Both the position numbers and the translations under genes were made by a program. A stretch of DNA of 64,000 bases, taken from positions 62,001 through 126,000 of the forward strand of contig JBBDMS010000001.1 of NCBI GenBank assembly GCA_040878185.1. Direction: 5' to 3'. Under the pieces are notes generated by a model. It had not been told where the DNA came from, searched no databases, and saw only the letters and a program-made list of their open reading frames with translations. This stretch comes from JAWXBK01 sp040878185 (lineage in GTDB: Bacteria > Pseudomonadota > Alphaproteobacteria > Dongiales > Dongiaceae). Shown piece by piece: positions 36,497-44,856 of this stretch (positions are counted from its first letter, which is position 1; the number at the start of each line of letters is the position of its first letter).

Positions 36497-36692
36497 GGAC
36501 GCTAATATGGCGTCAAACGGGTCGAATTACCAGCCGGGACGGCAGAGTGCTGATCCCGGACGGCGCGCGAAAAATGGTGCAAAAAACGACGAATCGCGCG
36601 CAAAAACCGAGGAATTTGTACGATTTTGGTGCTGGCACAGAGCTGGCTTGCTCCGGGCGCCAATCGTCGCAGTCGAAAGAGGCAGGTAATAA

Positions 36693-37277
36693 ATGAGTTA
36701 TCGAATGCTTGGAATCTTTCCATTTATTGCCGGTGGCTCGATGGCCTTGGTGATCGCGATGGCTGGGCCGATCTTTGCCCGGGCGGGCGAGATTGCCCCA
36801 CCGACGGGGCCGGTCATCGTGAGCGTGATCGGTGAAATCGAAACGACGAACCGGCCACCCTTCGACGAATTCGAAGACGCGTTCTTCGGTTATCACGAAT
36901 ATCGTTTCGACAAGGCGCTGGCGTTCGATCTCGCGATGCTCGAGGCGCTCGGCATGCATGAAGCAACCATCGATTATGACGGCTGGCCGCACCCGATCCG
37001 CTTCGAGGGACCGCTTCTGCGCGACGTGCTGGATGCGGCGGGTGCCACGGGCGACACGATCACCCTGGTCGCACTCGATGGCTATGCCGAGCGGGTCGAG
37101 CGCCGCGAACTGGACGATCAGGACTGGATACTCGCGATCCGCGGCGACGGTCAGGATCTCGGCATCGGCCAGCACGGGCCGAGCTGGCTGGTATACCAGC
37201 GGCGCGATGGCGCGACGGTGACTACGGAGGACGAAGCGCGATGGCCGTGGGCGGTCTTCCTGATCGCCATTGAATGA
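36693..37277 (+). CDS. Secreted SUOX-fold (oxidoreductase molybdopterin-binding-like) protein without cysteine
   Basis: 194 aa with an N-terminal hydrophobic signal (IAGGSMALVIAMAGPIFARAG). The core LRDVLDAAGATGDTITLVALDGYAERV and the DDQDWILAIRGDGQDLGIGQHGP segment match the small sulfite-oxidase-fold proteins often listed as molybdopterin-dependent oxidoreductases. No Cys occurs in the protein, so the usual Mo-thiolate ligand is missing and it probably does not carry molybdenum cofactor. It may bind another ligand. A clear aggtaataa segment precedes the ATG. Confidence 0.72.
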   Translation: MSYRMLGIFPFIAGGSMALVIAMAGPIFARAGEIAPPTGPVIVSVIGEIETTNRPPFDEFEDAFFGYHEYRFDKALAFDLAMLEALGMHEATIDYDGWPHPIRFEGPLLRDVLDAAGATGDTITLVALDGYAERVERRELDDQDWILAIRGDGQDLGIGQHGPSWLVYQRRDGATVTTEDEARWPWAVFLIAIE

Positions 37278-37615
37278 GCTAATGGATTGAAATTGCTCGT
37301 GTATACCAAGAGAGTCCGATATCGACTCGAATATTTGGATATGCAATAGTTGGTGACCCTGCCGGCGACGGTCGGGTCGGTCGCTCTGGCCCTTTAGCTC
37401 CAACTATGGTCCCAGACACCGCAGGGGCGCGCCGAGGCGCATTAGGCCCCCGGCGCGCCCCGTCTTCTTCCGGCGGGTGCGCAGATGGCGCGGTGCATTG
37501 CCGCCGATCCGATCGGTCGATCGTTCCGATACTGTATGGTGACGTGCGTTCGCTTCCTGCGGATGTGCGCGATGCATGGGGGCGTTCGGGGATCAGGGGA
37601 TCGGGCGCGACCGGG
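37278..37615. other. 338-bp intergenic region with an AT-richer patch and a possible hairpin
   Basis: The first 90 bp after the SUOX-fold gene are notably poorer in G+C than the surroundings. At 37355-37378 gaccc...gggtc encloses ccg-gcga-cgg, a short hairpin with a GNRA loop, perhaps a weak terminator. The rest leads into the sugar acyltransferase gene; frames upstream of its ATG are not homologous to anything I recognise. Confidence 0.4.
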
Positions 37616-38305
37616 ATGGCAGATCATTCAACGAACATTGTTCGGCCGGTCGCGGTGTTCGGCGGCGCCGGGGGCGGTGCCTACGCAGCGATGGTGCTGC
37701 GCCGGATCGAGGCGCGCGGCGGCGATCAATGCTTCCTCGGCCTGCTCAACGATGCCGTGCCGGCCGGCGAGAAAATCGGTAGCGATACGGTGCTCGGCCC
37801 GTTTGCCGCGTGGTGCACGCTGCCGGCAGAGACTGCGTTCCTTGCCCCGCTGCACAAAGTGAAAGAAGGGCCCGCCCGTGCGGCGCTGATCGAGGTGCTT
37901 GGTATACCCGACGCGCGATGGGCGTGCGTCGTCGATCCCGATGCGATCGTTGCCCCGGATGCCGTCGTCGGACGCGGCGGTTTTATCGCACCGAATTCCG
38001 TGGTGATGCCGGCGGCCCGGATCGGCCGCCATGTCGCGATACGCCAGGGCGCCCTGGTCGGGCATGATTGCTGGGTCGGCGATTTCTGCATGATCGCCGC
38101 CAATGCTTGTGTTTTGGGCTATGCGCGGCTCGAAACCGGCGTGCATCTCGGCCCCGGTGCGTTGATCCGAGAGGCTCAGCGCATCGGACGCTATAGTGTC
38201 GTCGGCATGGGCGCGGTGGTCGTGCAGGATGTGCCCGATTTTGCGATCGTCGCCGGCAATCCGGCGCGCGTCATCGGCGAAGTGCCGCGGCCGGAGGGAA
38301 TTTGA
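37616..38305 (+). CDS. NeuD/PglD-like sugar O/N-acyltransferase
   Basis: 229 aa. The N-terminal domain (VAVFGGAGGGAYAAMVLRRI) is the Rossmann-like nucleotide-sugar part of NeuD/PglD. From about residue 100 a left-handed beta helix is built from hexapeptide repeats (IVAPDAVVGRGGFIAPNSVV, AAIGRH..., VLGYARLETGVHLGPG), ending with VGMGAVVVQDVPDFAIVAGNPARVIG. It transfers an acyl group from acyl-CoA to a sugar amine or hydroxyl. Its stop overlaps the start of the PhyH gene (TGATG). The convergent aminotransferase could supply the amino sugar it acylates. Confidence 0.83.
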   Translation: MADHSTNIVRPVAVFGGAGGGAYAAMVLRRIEARGGDQCFLGLLNDAVPAGEKIGSDTVLGPFAAWCTLPAETAFLAPLHKVKEGPARAALIEVLGIPDARWACVVDPDAIVAPDAVVGRGGFIAPNSVVMPAARIGRHVAIRQGALVGHDCWVGDFCMIAANACVLGYARLETGVHLGPGALIREAQRIGRYSVVGMGAVVVQDVPDFAIVAGNPARVIGEVPRPEGI

Positions 38306-39126
38306 TGAACCGGATTTCGACGATCGGCAGCAGCGATGCGACTGCGGCTGACGGACTCGATTTTGTCGGGCTCGACCGCGATGGATTCGCGATCCTGCCC
38401 GGCCTGGTCGCCGCCGACGATCTGGCGCGCTTCGAGCACGACATCGCGCTGCTGGGCGCACGCTTCGCCAGGCGCGGCGGCGTCGATCCCGGTGGCGACG
38501 AGCCGTTGACGGCGGCGCTGCGTGCGGCCGGCCGCCATCGCAGCATGATGTTCGACCATATCAAGCGGCTCTACGTGATCGAACGGCTGGTCGGCGATAT
38601 CGGCCGGCAGCTCGAGGCGCTCGGGCTGTTCCGTCACGCCGCGATCGAGGTGCCGCTTTTGTGGCCGACGCTGCGTGCCGACCTGCCCGGCGAGGACATC
38701 TACAGCTTCCCGCTGCACCAGGATTATGCGACGACGCGTTGTCGCACCGCCTGGCGGCTTTGGGTTCCGCTTCGCGACGTGGATGAACATTTCGGCACAA
38801 TGCAGGTCGCGGTCGGCAGCCATGGCGGCGGCCCTTATCACTACATCACCGAAAACACCGACTACCCGCATATCGATGACGCCGAAGTTGCCAGACTTGG
38901 ATTCGAGCTGCGTTCGTTCGCGCTGCCGGCCGGCGATGCGGTCCTGTTCGATCCACGGCTGATCCACGGTTCGGTGACGAACAGGTCCGCCCGTACCAAA
39001 TACGTGATGCTGCTGCATTTGCAGGATATGGCAAATTTCGTCGATCCCGGCGATCCCGACGATCCGCTGCAGCCGTTTCTCGCGCTCTCCGAGATCCACG
39101 CCAAGGTGAACCGGCGCGGGCGCTGA
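38305..39126 (+). CDS. Phytanoyl-CoA dioxygenase (PhyH) family protein
   Basis: 273 aa. It has the HxD pair of non-heme Fe(II)/2OG oxygenases in FPLHQDYATT and the distal His in RLIHGSVTNRS. The N-terminal DRDGFAILPGLVAADDLARF strand-helix is typical for PhyH. ATG at 38305 is preferred over a TTG one codon before. It is coupled to the acyltransferase by an overlapping stop/start, suggesting that it hydroxylates a sugar or lipid-linked intermediate; this is inference. Confidence 0.83.
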   Translation: MNRISTIGSSDATAADGLDFVGLDRDGFAILPGLVAADDLARFEHDIALLGARFARRGGVDPGGDEPLTAALRAAGRHRSMMFDHIKRLYVIERLVGDIGRQLEALGLFRHAAIEVPLLWPTLRADLPGEDIYSFPLHQDYATTRCRTAWRLWVPLRDVDEHFGTMQVAVGSHGGGPYHYITENTDYPHIDDAEVARLGFELRSFALPAGDAVLFDPRLIHGSVTNRSARTKYVMLLHLQDMANFVDPGDPDDPLQPFLALSEIHAKVNRRGR

Positions 39127-39143
39127 GCCGCATCGGCGTTTGT

Positions 39144-40283
39144 TCAGGTCAAAGCAGCCGCGACGGCGTCGATCACGCGATCGGTGTCGTCCGTGTCGAG
39201 ATCCGGATAGATCGGCAGGCGCAGCAGACGTGCCGCCTGACGCTCGGTGACGGGCAAGGGTGCTGCCGCGCGGCCGTAGCGGCGGCCTGCTTCGCTCTCA
39301 TGGAGTGGCACATAATGAAAGACCGCCCGGATTCCGCGCTCGCCGAGAAACCGAATGATGCGATCGCGTTCGGCCGCGTCTTCCGCCAGCAGATAGTAGA
39401 TATGCGCGTTGTGTCCGCAGCCCGGCGGTATGACCGGCCGGTGCAGGCGGCCCGTCCGTTCGAGCGGTTCGAAGGCGGCATGATAGCGTTCCCAGACTCT
39501 TTGCCGGCTTGCGGTGATCGCCGCCATCGCTTCGAGTTGTGCAAGCAGCATCGCTGCGACGAGTTCACTTGCGAGATAGGACGAGCCGAGTTCTGCCCAT
39601 TCATAGCGGCCGATTTCGCCGCGGCCGAAGCGAAGCCGCGTGGTGCCTTTCTCCCACACAATCTCGGCCCGGTCGATCAACGCCGGATCGTTGATCAGCA
39701 GCGCGCCCGCCTCGCCGGCGGAGAGGTTCTTGGTCTGGTGGAAACTGAACGCGCCGATGCGTCCGAGCCCCCCGAGCGGCCGGCTTTGCCACGTGGCACC
39801 GATCGCATGCGCGGCATCCTCGACGATGTCGAGCCGGTGCCGTTCGGCGATCGCCTCGATCCTGTCCATCGCGCAGGCGACGCCGGCATAGTGGACCGGC
39901 AGCAGCGCGCGGGTACGCGCCGTGATCGCCGCCTCGATCCGGCCCTCGTCGAGGTTGAGCGTGTCCTCACGAATGTCGACGAAGACCGGAACGCCGCCGC
40001 GCAGCGCGACCGCATTTGCGGTCGAGGCGAATGTGAATGACGGCATGATGACTTCGTCGCCCGGCTCGAGACCGAGAATCAAAAACGCCATCTCGAGTGC
40101 ATGCGTGCCCGATCCCGTGACGAGTGCCAGATCGGCGCCGGTCAAGTCGCGCAGCAGCGTGGCGCAACGTTGTCCGAAGACGCCATTGCCGGCGAGCTGC
40201 CCGGCCTGCAGTGCTTCCGTGATGTAGCGAATCTCATTGCCGCTGAGCGATGGCCGTGTGAAGGGGATCGATTTTGCGGCCAT
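39144..40283 (-). CDS. rffA: dTDP-4-amino-4,6-dideoxygalactose transaminase-like (RffA/WecE) aminotransferase
   Basis: 379 aa, DegT/DnrJ/EryC1/StrS family. It follows the E. coli WecE pattern closely: DEVIMPSFTFASTANAVALRGG, VPVHYAGVACAMD, VEDAAHAIGA and the PLP lysine in FSFHQTKNLSAGEAGALLI. It makes an amino sugar nucleotide from a 4-keto sugar with glutamate as amine donor. Full length. It ends convergently 17 bp from the PhyH gene and is 7 bp from the glycosyltransferase gene upstream, with which it is probably co-transcribed. Confidence 0.88.
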   Translation of the reverse strand: MAAKSIPFTRPSLSGNEIRYITEALQAGQLAGNGVFGQRCATLLRDLTGADLALVTGSGTHALEMAFLILGLEPGDEVIMPSFTFASTANAVALRGGVPVFVDIREDTLNLDEGRIEAAITARTRALLPVHYAGVACAMDRIEAIAERHRLDIVEDAAHAIGATWQSRPLGGLGRIGAFSFHQTKNLSAGEAGALLINDPALIDRAEIVWEKGTTRLRFGRGEIGRYEWAELGSSYLASELVAAMLLAQLEAMAAITASRQRVWERYHAAFEPLERTGRLHRPVIPPGCGHNAHIYYLLAEDAAERDRIIRFLGERGIRAVFHYVPLHESEAGRRYGRAAAPLPVTERQAARLLRLPIYPDLDTDDTDRVIDAVAAALT

Positions 40284-40290
40284 GCGATCG

Positions 40291-41172
40291 CTACGCCGTC
40301 CCGTCGACGAGGTGACGATACTGGGGATAGGTGAGTTTGATATCCCGGAGCATGTTACCCTGGACCGTCGCGATGTTGTGAGCCTGTCCCTTGGTGTTCG
40401 CCGTCATGTGCATCAGCAGAATCTTTTCGTGCGGCGGACCGGGCTCGACATAGCAGCGGCGCAACTCGTCCCAGGCCGGCAAGGCGAGATGGCATTGCCA
40501 GTTGCACAAGGCCGGCATCAACACGGCCGCCATGCCGTCCTGGTAGATCATCCGGGTGAGGATCGCCTGGCCGGAGCCGAACCATTGCGCCTTGCGTCCG
40601 ATCGCGTCCGCCCAGATTTCGCCCCAGCGCGCCCAATGCGGTGCGAGGCGCGGCAGCGAGAAGATGCCGGCATTGAGATGCGGCACCGTCATCAACTCGT
40701 CGGCGACGGCGACACCGAACACCTCGCGGTAGCGATCATGGCGGATTTTCAGGGCGCGGTCGTCATGCCGGTAGGCACGATCGTCCTGCGGCGCGATGCC
40801 CATGCAGCCCTGCGCCGCGGCCTCGATATAGAGCTCGAATCCGCGACGGTCCTGCACCCAGACATCGACATCGGAATAGAGATAGATGTCGTAGCCCGGA
40901 AACAGATCGGGCAGATACGGGCGCACCAGCGAGGGGAGGGGATGACGCTCTTTCTCGACCGGAACCAGCGCCTGCATCGGTGAGCAAGCCGGGACAATAT
41001 GGGTCGCGACTTTGGCGAGCGATTCTTTCTGCGGCGCCGTGAAATCGATATCGAAGATGCCGAGATCCAGGATGTCGGGGCAACGGGCGTCGATGAACGA
41101 GCGCAGGAACATGCGCAACAAATATAAGTATCGCTGGTCGCAACCGGTGACCAGAATGGCGCGGGCGGGCAC
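40291..41172 (-). CDS. Glycosyltransferase-like protein with DxD motif
   Basis: 293 aa from GTG 41172 (then PARAILVTGCDQRYLYLLRM); a longer frame starts at ATG 41235 but its extra 21 residues look non-coding. A nucleotide-sugar DxD motif is seen in DIYLYSDVDVWVQD near residue 110, and HLNAGIFSLPRL near 190 is typical of GT8-like folds. The C-terminal LLMHMTANTKGQAHN may hold further donor-binding His residues. No membrane helix. Next to the RffA-like gene, so transfer of an amino sugar is the simplest idea. Confidence 0.68.
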   Translation of the reverse strand: MPARAILVTGCDQRYLYLLRMFLRSFIDARCPDILDLGIFDIDFTAPQKESLAKVATHIVPACSPMQALVPVEKERHPLPSLVRPYLPDLFPGYDIYLYSDVDVWVQDRRGFELYIEAAAQGCMGIAPQDDRAYRHDDRALKIRHDRYREVFGVAVADELMTVPHLNAGIFSLPRLAPHWARWGEIWADAIGRKAQWFGSGQAILTRMIYQDGMAAVLMPALCNWQCHLALPAWDELRRCYVEPGPPHEKILLMHMTANTKGQAHNIATVQGNMLRDIKLTYPQYRHLVDGTA

Positions 41173-41367
41173 GGGGCAGCCTCGTCGGGCCGTGGACGGG
41201 CGGGCACTGTGACGTGAAACGCCGTGGTCATGCAATCGAGCGCGGACCGGTCAGGGCCAGGATCGGGGGCCGGCCGCCCTCGATCGGGTATGGGCGATTT
41301 CCTGCTGGACGAAACGGCTGAGCGGATTAGGCTGCCGCAAAACCAATCCGGGGGAATCGAACTGACA

Positions 41368-42606
41368 ATGGATGCGAAGGGTCTTCTGCTGCTGCGCAAC
41401 GCGGCGCTGGTCGATGCGAACGCGCGCGAGCGGCGCACCGGCATCGAAGTGCTGATCGATGACGACACGATCCGTGAAGTCAGTGATCGGCCGATCCGCT
41501 CCGCCGGCGCAAGCACGATCGATCTGGGCGGCCGCACCCTGATGCCCGGTCTGATCGATGCGCATGTCCATGTCATCGGCGTGACGACCGACCTTGCGGC
41601 GCTTGCCCGCATTCCGCCCTATCTCGTTGCCGCCCAGGCGAAAGGCATCCTCGAAGGGATGCTGGCGCGGGGCTTTACGACCGCCCGCGATGCCGGCGGT
41701 GCCGAATGGAGCATCGCCGAAGCGGTGCGGCGCGGTCACTTCCGCGGTCCCCGGCTCTATGTTGCCGGCCTCGCCCTCGCCCAGACGGGCGGGCAGGGGG
41801 ATGTACGGACGCGTGTAGAAGAGGATCTGGGTTGCCCCTGCTGCAACGCCATGCGCTCGCTCTGCCGGGTCGTCGACGGTGTCGACGAGGTGCGCAAGGC
41901 GGTGCGCGACGAGCTGCGCAAGGGCGCGGACCATATCAAGGTGATGGCCTCGGGCGGCATGGTCTCGCGGGTGCCGATCCATCAGGCGCATTATGCTGTC
42001 GCCGAACTGGAGACAATGGTCGAAGAGGCAACCGCCGCCGGCACCTATGTGATGGCGCACGCCTACGAATCTTACGCGATCGGGCGCTGCGTCAATGCCG
42101 GTGTCCGGTCGATCGAGCATGGCAATCTGATCGACCATGCCACGGCGAAGCTGATGGCCGAGCGCGGCACATACATGGTGCCGACCATGACGGTCTATGA
42201 AGGTTATTACCGGCATGGCGCCGATCTCGGGTTCGCGCCCAACGTGACCGCGCGTTTCGCCGAGCTCGGCAAGCTGGCCGTGACCGGTCTCGACCGGGTA
42301 CATTCGGCCGGGGTGAAGATCGGCCATGGCAGCGACCTCGAAGGAATCCTTCACCCCTACCAGGCGCGCGAGTTCGCGCTGAAGGCGCAGGTGATGTCGC
42401 CCTGGGAGGTGATCGTCGCGGCGACTGCAACCAATGCCGAGATGATGGGGCTGAAGGGCAAGATCGGAATCGTGGCGCCAGGGGCGCTGGCCGATCTGAT
42501 CGTCGTCGACGGCGATCCGCTCGCGAATCTCGATCTGCTCGCCGGACAGGGCGAACATCTCTCGCTCATCATGCAGGCCGGCACGATCTACAAAAACACG
42601 TTGTGA
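41368..42606 (+). CDS. Metal-dependent amidohydrolase (imidazolonepropionase/Xaa-Pro-dipeptidase-like)
   Basis: 412 aa from ATG 41368. Metal-site motifs are complete: HVHV at about residue 68, the bridging Lys in HIKVMASGG, His in VMAHAYES, His in SIEHGNLI, and Asp in GHGSDLEG. A CPCC cluster (DLGCPCCNAM) near residue 155 is unusual. The C-terminal GKIGIVAPGALADLIVVDGDP is the second beta sandwich. Members hydrolyse N-acyl amino acids, dipeptides or organophosphates; substrate unclear. It diverges from the glycosyltransferase gene. Confidence 0.85.
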   Translation: MDAKGLLLLRNAALVDANARERRTGIEVLIDDDTIREVSDRPIRSAGASTIDLGGRTLMPGLIDAHVHVIGVTTDLAALARIPPYLVAAQAKGILEGMLARGFTTARDAGGAEWSIAEAVRRGHFRGPRLYVAGLALAQTGGQGDVRTRVEEDLGCPCCNAMRSLCRVVDGVDEVRKAVRDELRKGADHIKVMASGGMVSRVPIHQAHYAVAELETMVEEATAAGTYVMAHAYESYAIGRCVNAGVRSIEHGNLIDHATAKLMAERGTYMVPTMTVYEGYYRHGADLGFAPNVTARFAELGKLAVTGLDRVHSAGVKIGHGSDLEGILHPYQAREFALKAQVMSPWEVIVAATATNAEMMGLKGKIGIVAPGALADLIVVDGDPLANLDLLAGQGEHLSLIMQAGTIYKNTL

Positions 42607-42656
42607 CGACCGCCGCTCAGCGTGGGCGCGGCGGGTCCTCCATTCCTCATCTATTT

Positions 42657-42785
42657 GTCATCGCCGGGCGTCACCCGGCGATCCACCGTGCCGAGGCGCC
42701 GTCGTGCTGTCCTTGCACAAAAGATCCCAAGTCTGCGATCGGACACGGCGCCGCGATGGATTGCCGGGTCAAGCCCGGCAATGAC
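42657..42785. repeat. REP-like imperfect inverted repeat element
   Basis: Two related palindromic arms face each other: gtcatcgccgggcgtcaccc... at 42657 and ...gggtcaagcccggcaatgac ending at 42785. Each arm is itself a hairpin (cgccgggcgtcacccggcg; ttgccgggtcaagcccggcaa). This arrangement is the common alphaproteobacterial extragenic palindrome. It lies between converging genes, with no coding capacity. Confidence 0.8.
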
Positions 42786-42865
42786 GGCAAATACATTGGG
42801 GCATGCTTATCGAAGATGCGCGGGGTCTTTCTTCTCCGCGCCCTGTCTGTTGCCGGTAAAAATCC

Positions 42866-43690
42866 CTAAGCCGCGACCTCCGGCTTTGCCGTCGTGTAAT
42901 GCTCCATGAACTGCCGGTTGATTTCGGCATGGAGCGCGACCGCATCCGGCTCGTAATCCGCCTTCGGGGCCGGCTCGAGATCGAAATGCCCGTATTCATC
43001 GACCCCGCGCACGAGCATCGCGCTGTCGCGCGGGCCGGTGCGCGAAACATGCGTCGGCAGATAGCGCACCGAATAGCCGATGCGCCGGCTGTTCGAGGTG
43101 TTGGGGCCGGAGCCGTGCACGATGCGCGCGTGATGGATCGACATCTCGCCCGCATCGAGCGGCATCGGCACCGCCCTCGTCGTATCGAGCGCCTCCGCGA
43201 CCGTCTGGCCACGCCACAGCATGTTGTCGCGGGTGCGGACCTCGCCATGGGCGAGCGCGGTCTTGTGCGTGTCGGGGATGACCTTCATGCAGCCCGCTTC
43301 GACCGGCGCCGGCTCGAGCGCGATCCAGGTCGAGAGCCCCTGCGGCTGGTTCAGCGACCAGTACGCCGTGTCCTGGTGAAACGAGACGAAGTTCGGTGTC
43401 TTTGGTTCTTTAACGAACCACTGGGCGTGATAGAGGAGGATATTCGGCCCGAGCAGGTCTTCGACCGCATCCAGAACCTTGGGATGCGTGACCAGGTCAT
43501 GCAGCCACTTGAGAAACAGATGCGACTTGTTGCGCCCGGCCGGCGTGAGCGTACCGCCCTCGCGGGTCTCGAACTCGCCGAGTCGGCTGCGGAAATACCG
43601 GGTCTCCTCGGGCGTCAGGACCGGAACCGGATAGACATAGCCGTGCTCGTTGAACTGCGTAACGGCCTCCGGCGACAGCAATTTCGGCAT
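42866..43690 (-). CDS. Phytanoyl-CoA dioxygenase (PhyH) family protein
   Basis: 274 aa, preceded by an agaggaaa ribosome site. Fe(II) ligands: HQD in VSFHQDTAYWSLN, His in RIVHGSGPNTSN; the 2OG-binding Arg follows in RRIGYSVRY. TWIALEPAPVEAGCMKVIPDTHK is a conserved PhyH block. Homologues of this length are often annotated as ectoine-hydroxylase-like (EctD-related) PhyH proteins, but I cannot assign the substrate. It is 100 bp upstream-to-downstream from the deacetylase gene on the same strand. Confidence 0.85.
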   Translation of the reverse strand: MPKLLSPEAVTQFNEHGYVYPVPVLTPEETRYFRSRLGEFETREGGTLTPAGRNKSHLFLKWLHDLVTHPKVLDAVEDLLGPNILLYHAQWFVKEPKTPNFVSFHQDTAYWSLNQPQGLSTWIALEPAPVEAGCMKVIPDTHKTALAHGEVRTRDNMLWRGQTVAEALDTTRAVPMPLDAGEMSIHHARIVHGSGPNTSNSRRIGYSVRYLPTHVSRTGPRDSAMLVRGVDEYGHFDLEPAPKADYEPDAVALHAEINRQFMEHYTTAKPEVAA

Positions 43691-43790
43691 TGATTTTCCT
43701 CTCGAGGCTCGATTCCGCCGCAACGATAGCCGCGCTTTACCGATCGGAGCAAGCAACCGGAACGCGTAGCTGCCTTGCGCCGGCGGCAAA

Positions 43791-44696
43791 CTACAGCGGC
43801 GTCTTCGACAGCTCCGGAACCGGGCTCGTGTAGAGCGGCAATTTTTCCTCGCGCGGTGTCCAGGTTCCGGCAGCGACCAGAGCCTCGACATGGCGCGCGA
43901 TCTCGTCGAGCGTCGCGAACCAGACGCCGCCCTTTCCCTGCATATAGTCGATGAGTTCGACGATCGCATCGAAGCGCGCGAGGCGGCCGCTGACGAAGGG
44001 ATGCCAGACACTGACCCAGAGCCCGCCATGCTTCCATGCCGAATCGAACTCGGCCCGGAACACTTCCATCGCCTGGCGCGGCGAGGCGATCGGCATCATG
44101 TAACGGAAGTCGCGGTTGTGCATGTAGTGCGGCCAGTCGTCGAGCGCCATGTCGGTCGGCAATTCGATCAGGCTGCCGGTCTCGTGCGTCAGGCGGTAGG
44201 GAATGTCGTCGCCCATCAGCGACGAATCCCAGACAAAGCCTTCGGCGATCAGATAAGCGAGCGAATGTTTCGAGAAAGCGAAACTGGGTGCGCGCCAGCC
44301 GCGCGGCTTCACGCCGAGATGGCGTTTGAAGGACGCGATGGCGCGCTGCAGCCAGTATAGCTCGTCCTCGGCCGTGAGCTCGTTCGGTCGCTCGTGGATG
44401 TAGCCGTGCAGCGCAATGTCGTTGCCGCCGGACAGCAGTGCGTCGATCGCGGCGGGATATTTCTCGATGCACCAGCCCGGCACGAAGAAGGTCTGGCGCA
44501 TGCCGCGTTCTTTCAGCAGCTTCACCATGCGCGGGATGGCAATCAGCGGGCCGTAGCGCGTCTGCGATTGCGAGGCGACGAGATTGTCGGCGTTCGGCTG
44601 GTTGTAGTAATTGAGGCCGCTATCGGCATCCATGTCCCATGTGATCGCGACCGCGCAGCGCGCGCCGTTCGGCCAGGGAATCGGGTTCTCGAGCAT
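43791..44696 (-). CDS. Polysaccharide-deacetylase (NodB/PuuE-like) family protein
   Basis: 301 aa from ATG 44696 with a ggggagg site. NodB-fold motifs: ITWDMDADS (first Asp pair) near residue 20, HGYIHERPNEL (His pair) near 97, and WRAPSFAFSKHS near 133. The length and the ARCAVAITWDMDAD start are like the allantoinase/PuuE or small-amide deacylase subgroup rather than chitin deacetylases; there is no signal peptide, so it acts in the cytoplasm. It is divergent, by 160 bp, from the metal-ligand-free M24 gene. Confidence 0.83.
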   Translation of the reverse strand: MLENPIPWPNGARCAVAITWDMDADSGLNYYNQPNADNLVASQSQTRYGPLIAIPRMVKLLKERGMRQTFFVPGWCIEKYPAAIDALLSGGNDIALHGYIHERPNELTAEDELYWLQRAIASFKRHLGVKPRGWRAPSFAFSKHSLAYLIAEGFVWDSSLMGDDIPYRLTHETGSLIELPTDMALDDWPHYMHNRDFRYMMPIASPRQAMEVFRAEFDSAWKHGGLWVSVWHPFVSGRLARFDAIVELIDYMQGKGGVWFATLDEIARHVEALVAAGTWTPREEKLPLYTSPVPELSKTPL

Positions 44697-44856
44697 CGAT
44701 GCAACCTCCCCGGATCGCGCGCTGCCGGCCCCGGCTTCGCAGGCGATCTTTTTTATGGCGCCGCTTCCCGCAGCGCCGCTAACGTGACGCGCCATATTGG
44801 CGGATCGGGCAGCCCAACGGCAATGACCCGCTTTAGGAATCGGAACGGAGGAACGA

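Noticed and set aside
41251..42558. Antisense frame over the amidohydrolase
   Set aside because: The plus strand has all metal ligands; antisense product is low-complexity and unlike any family.
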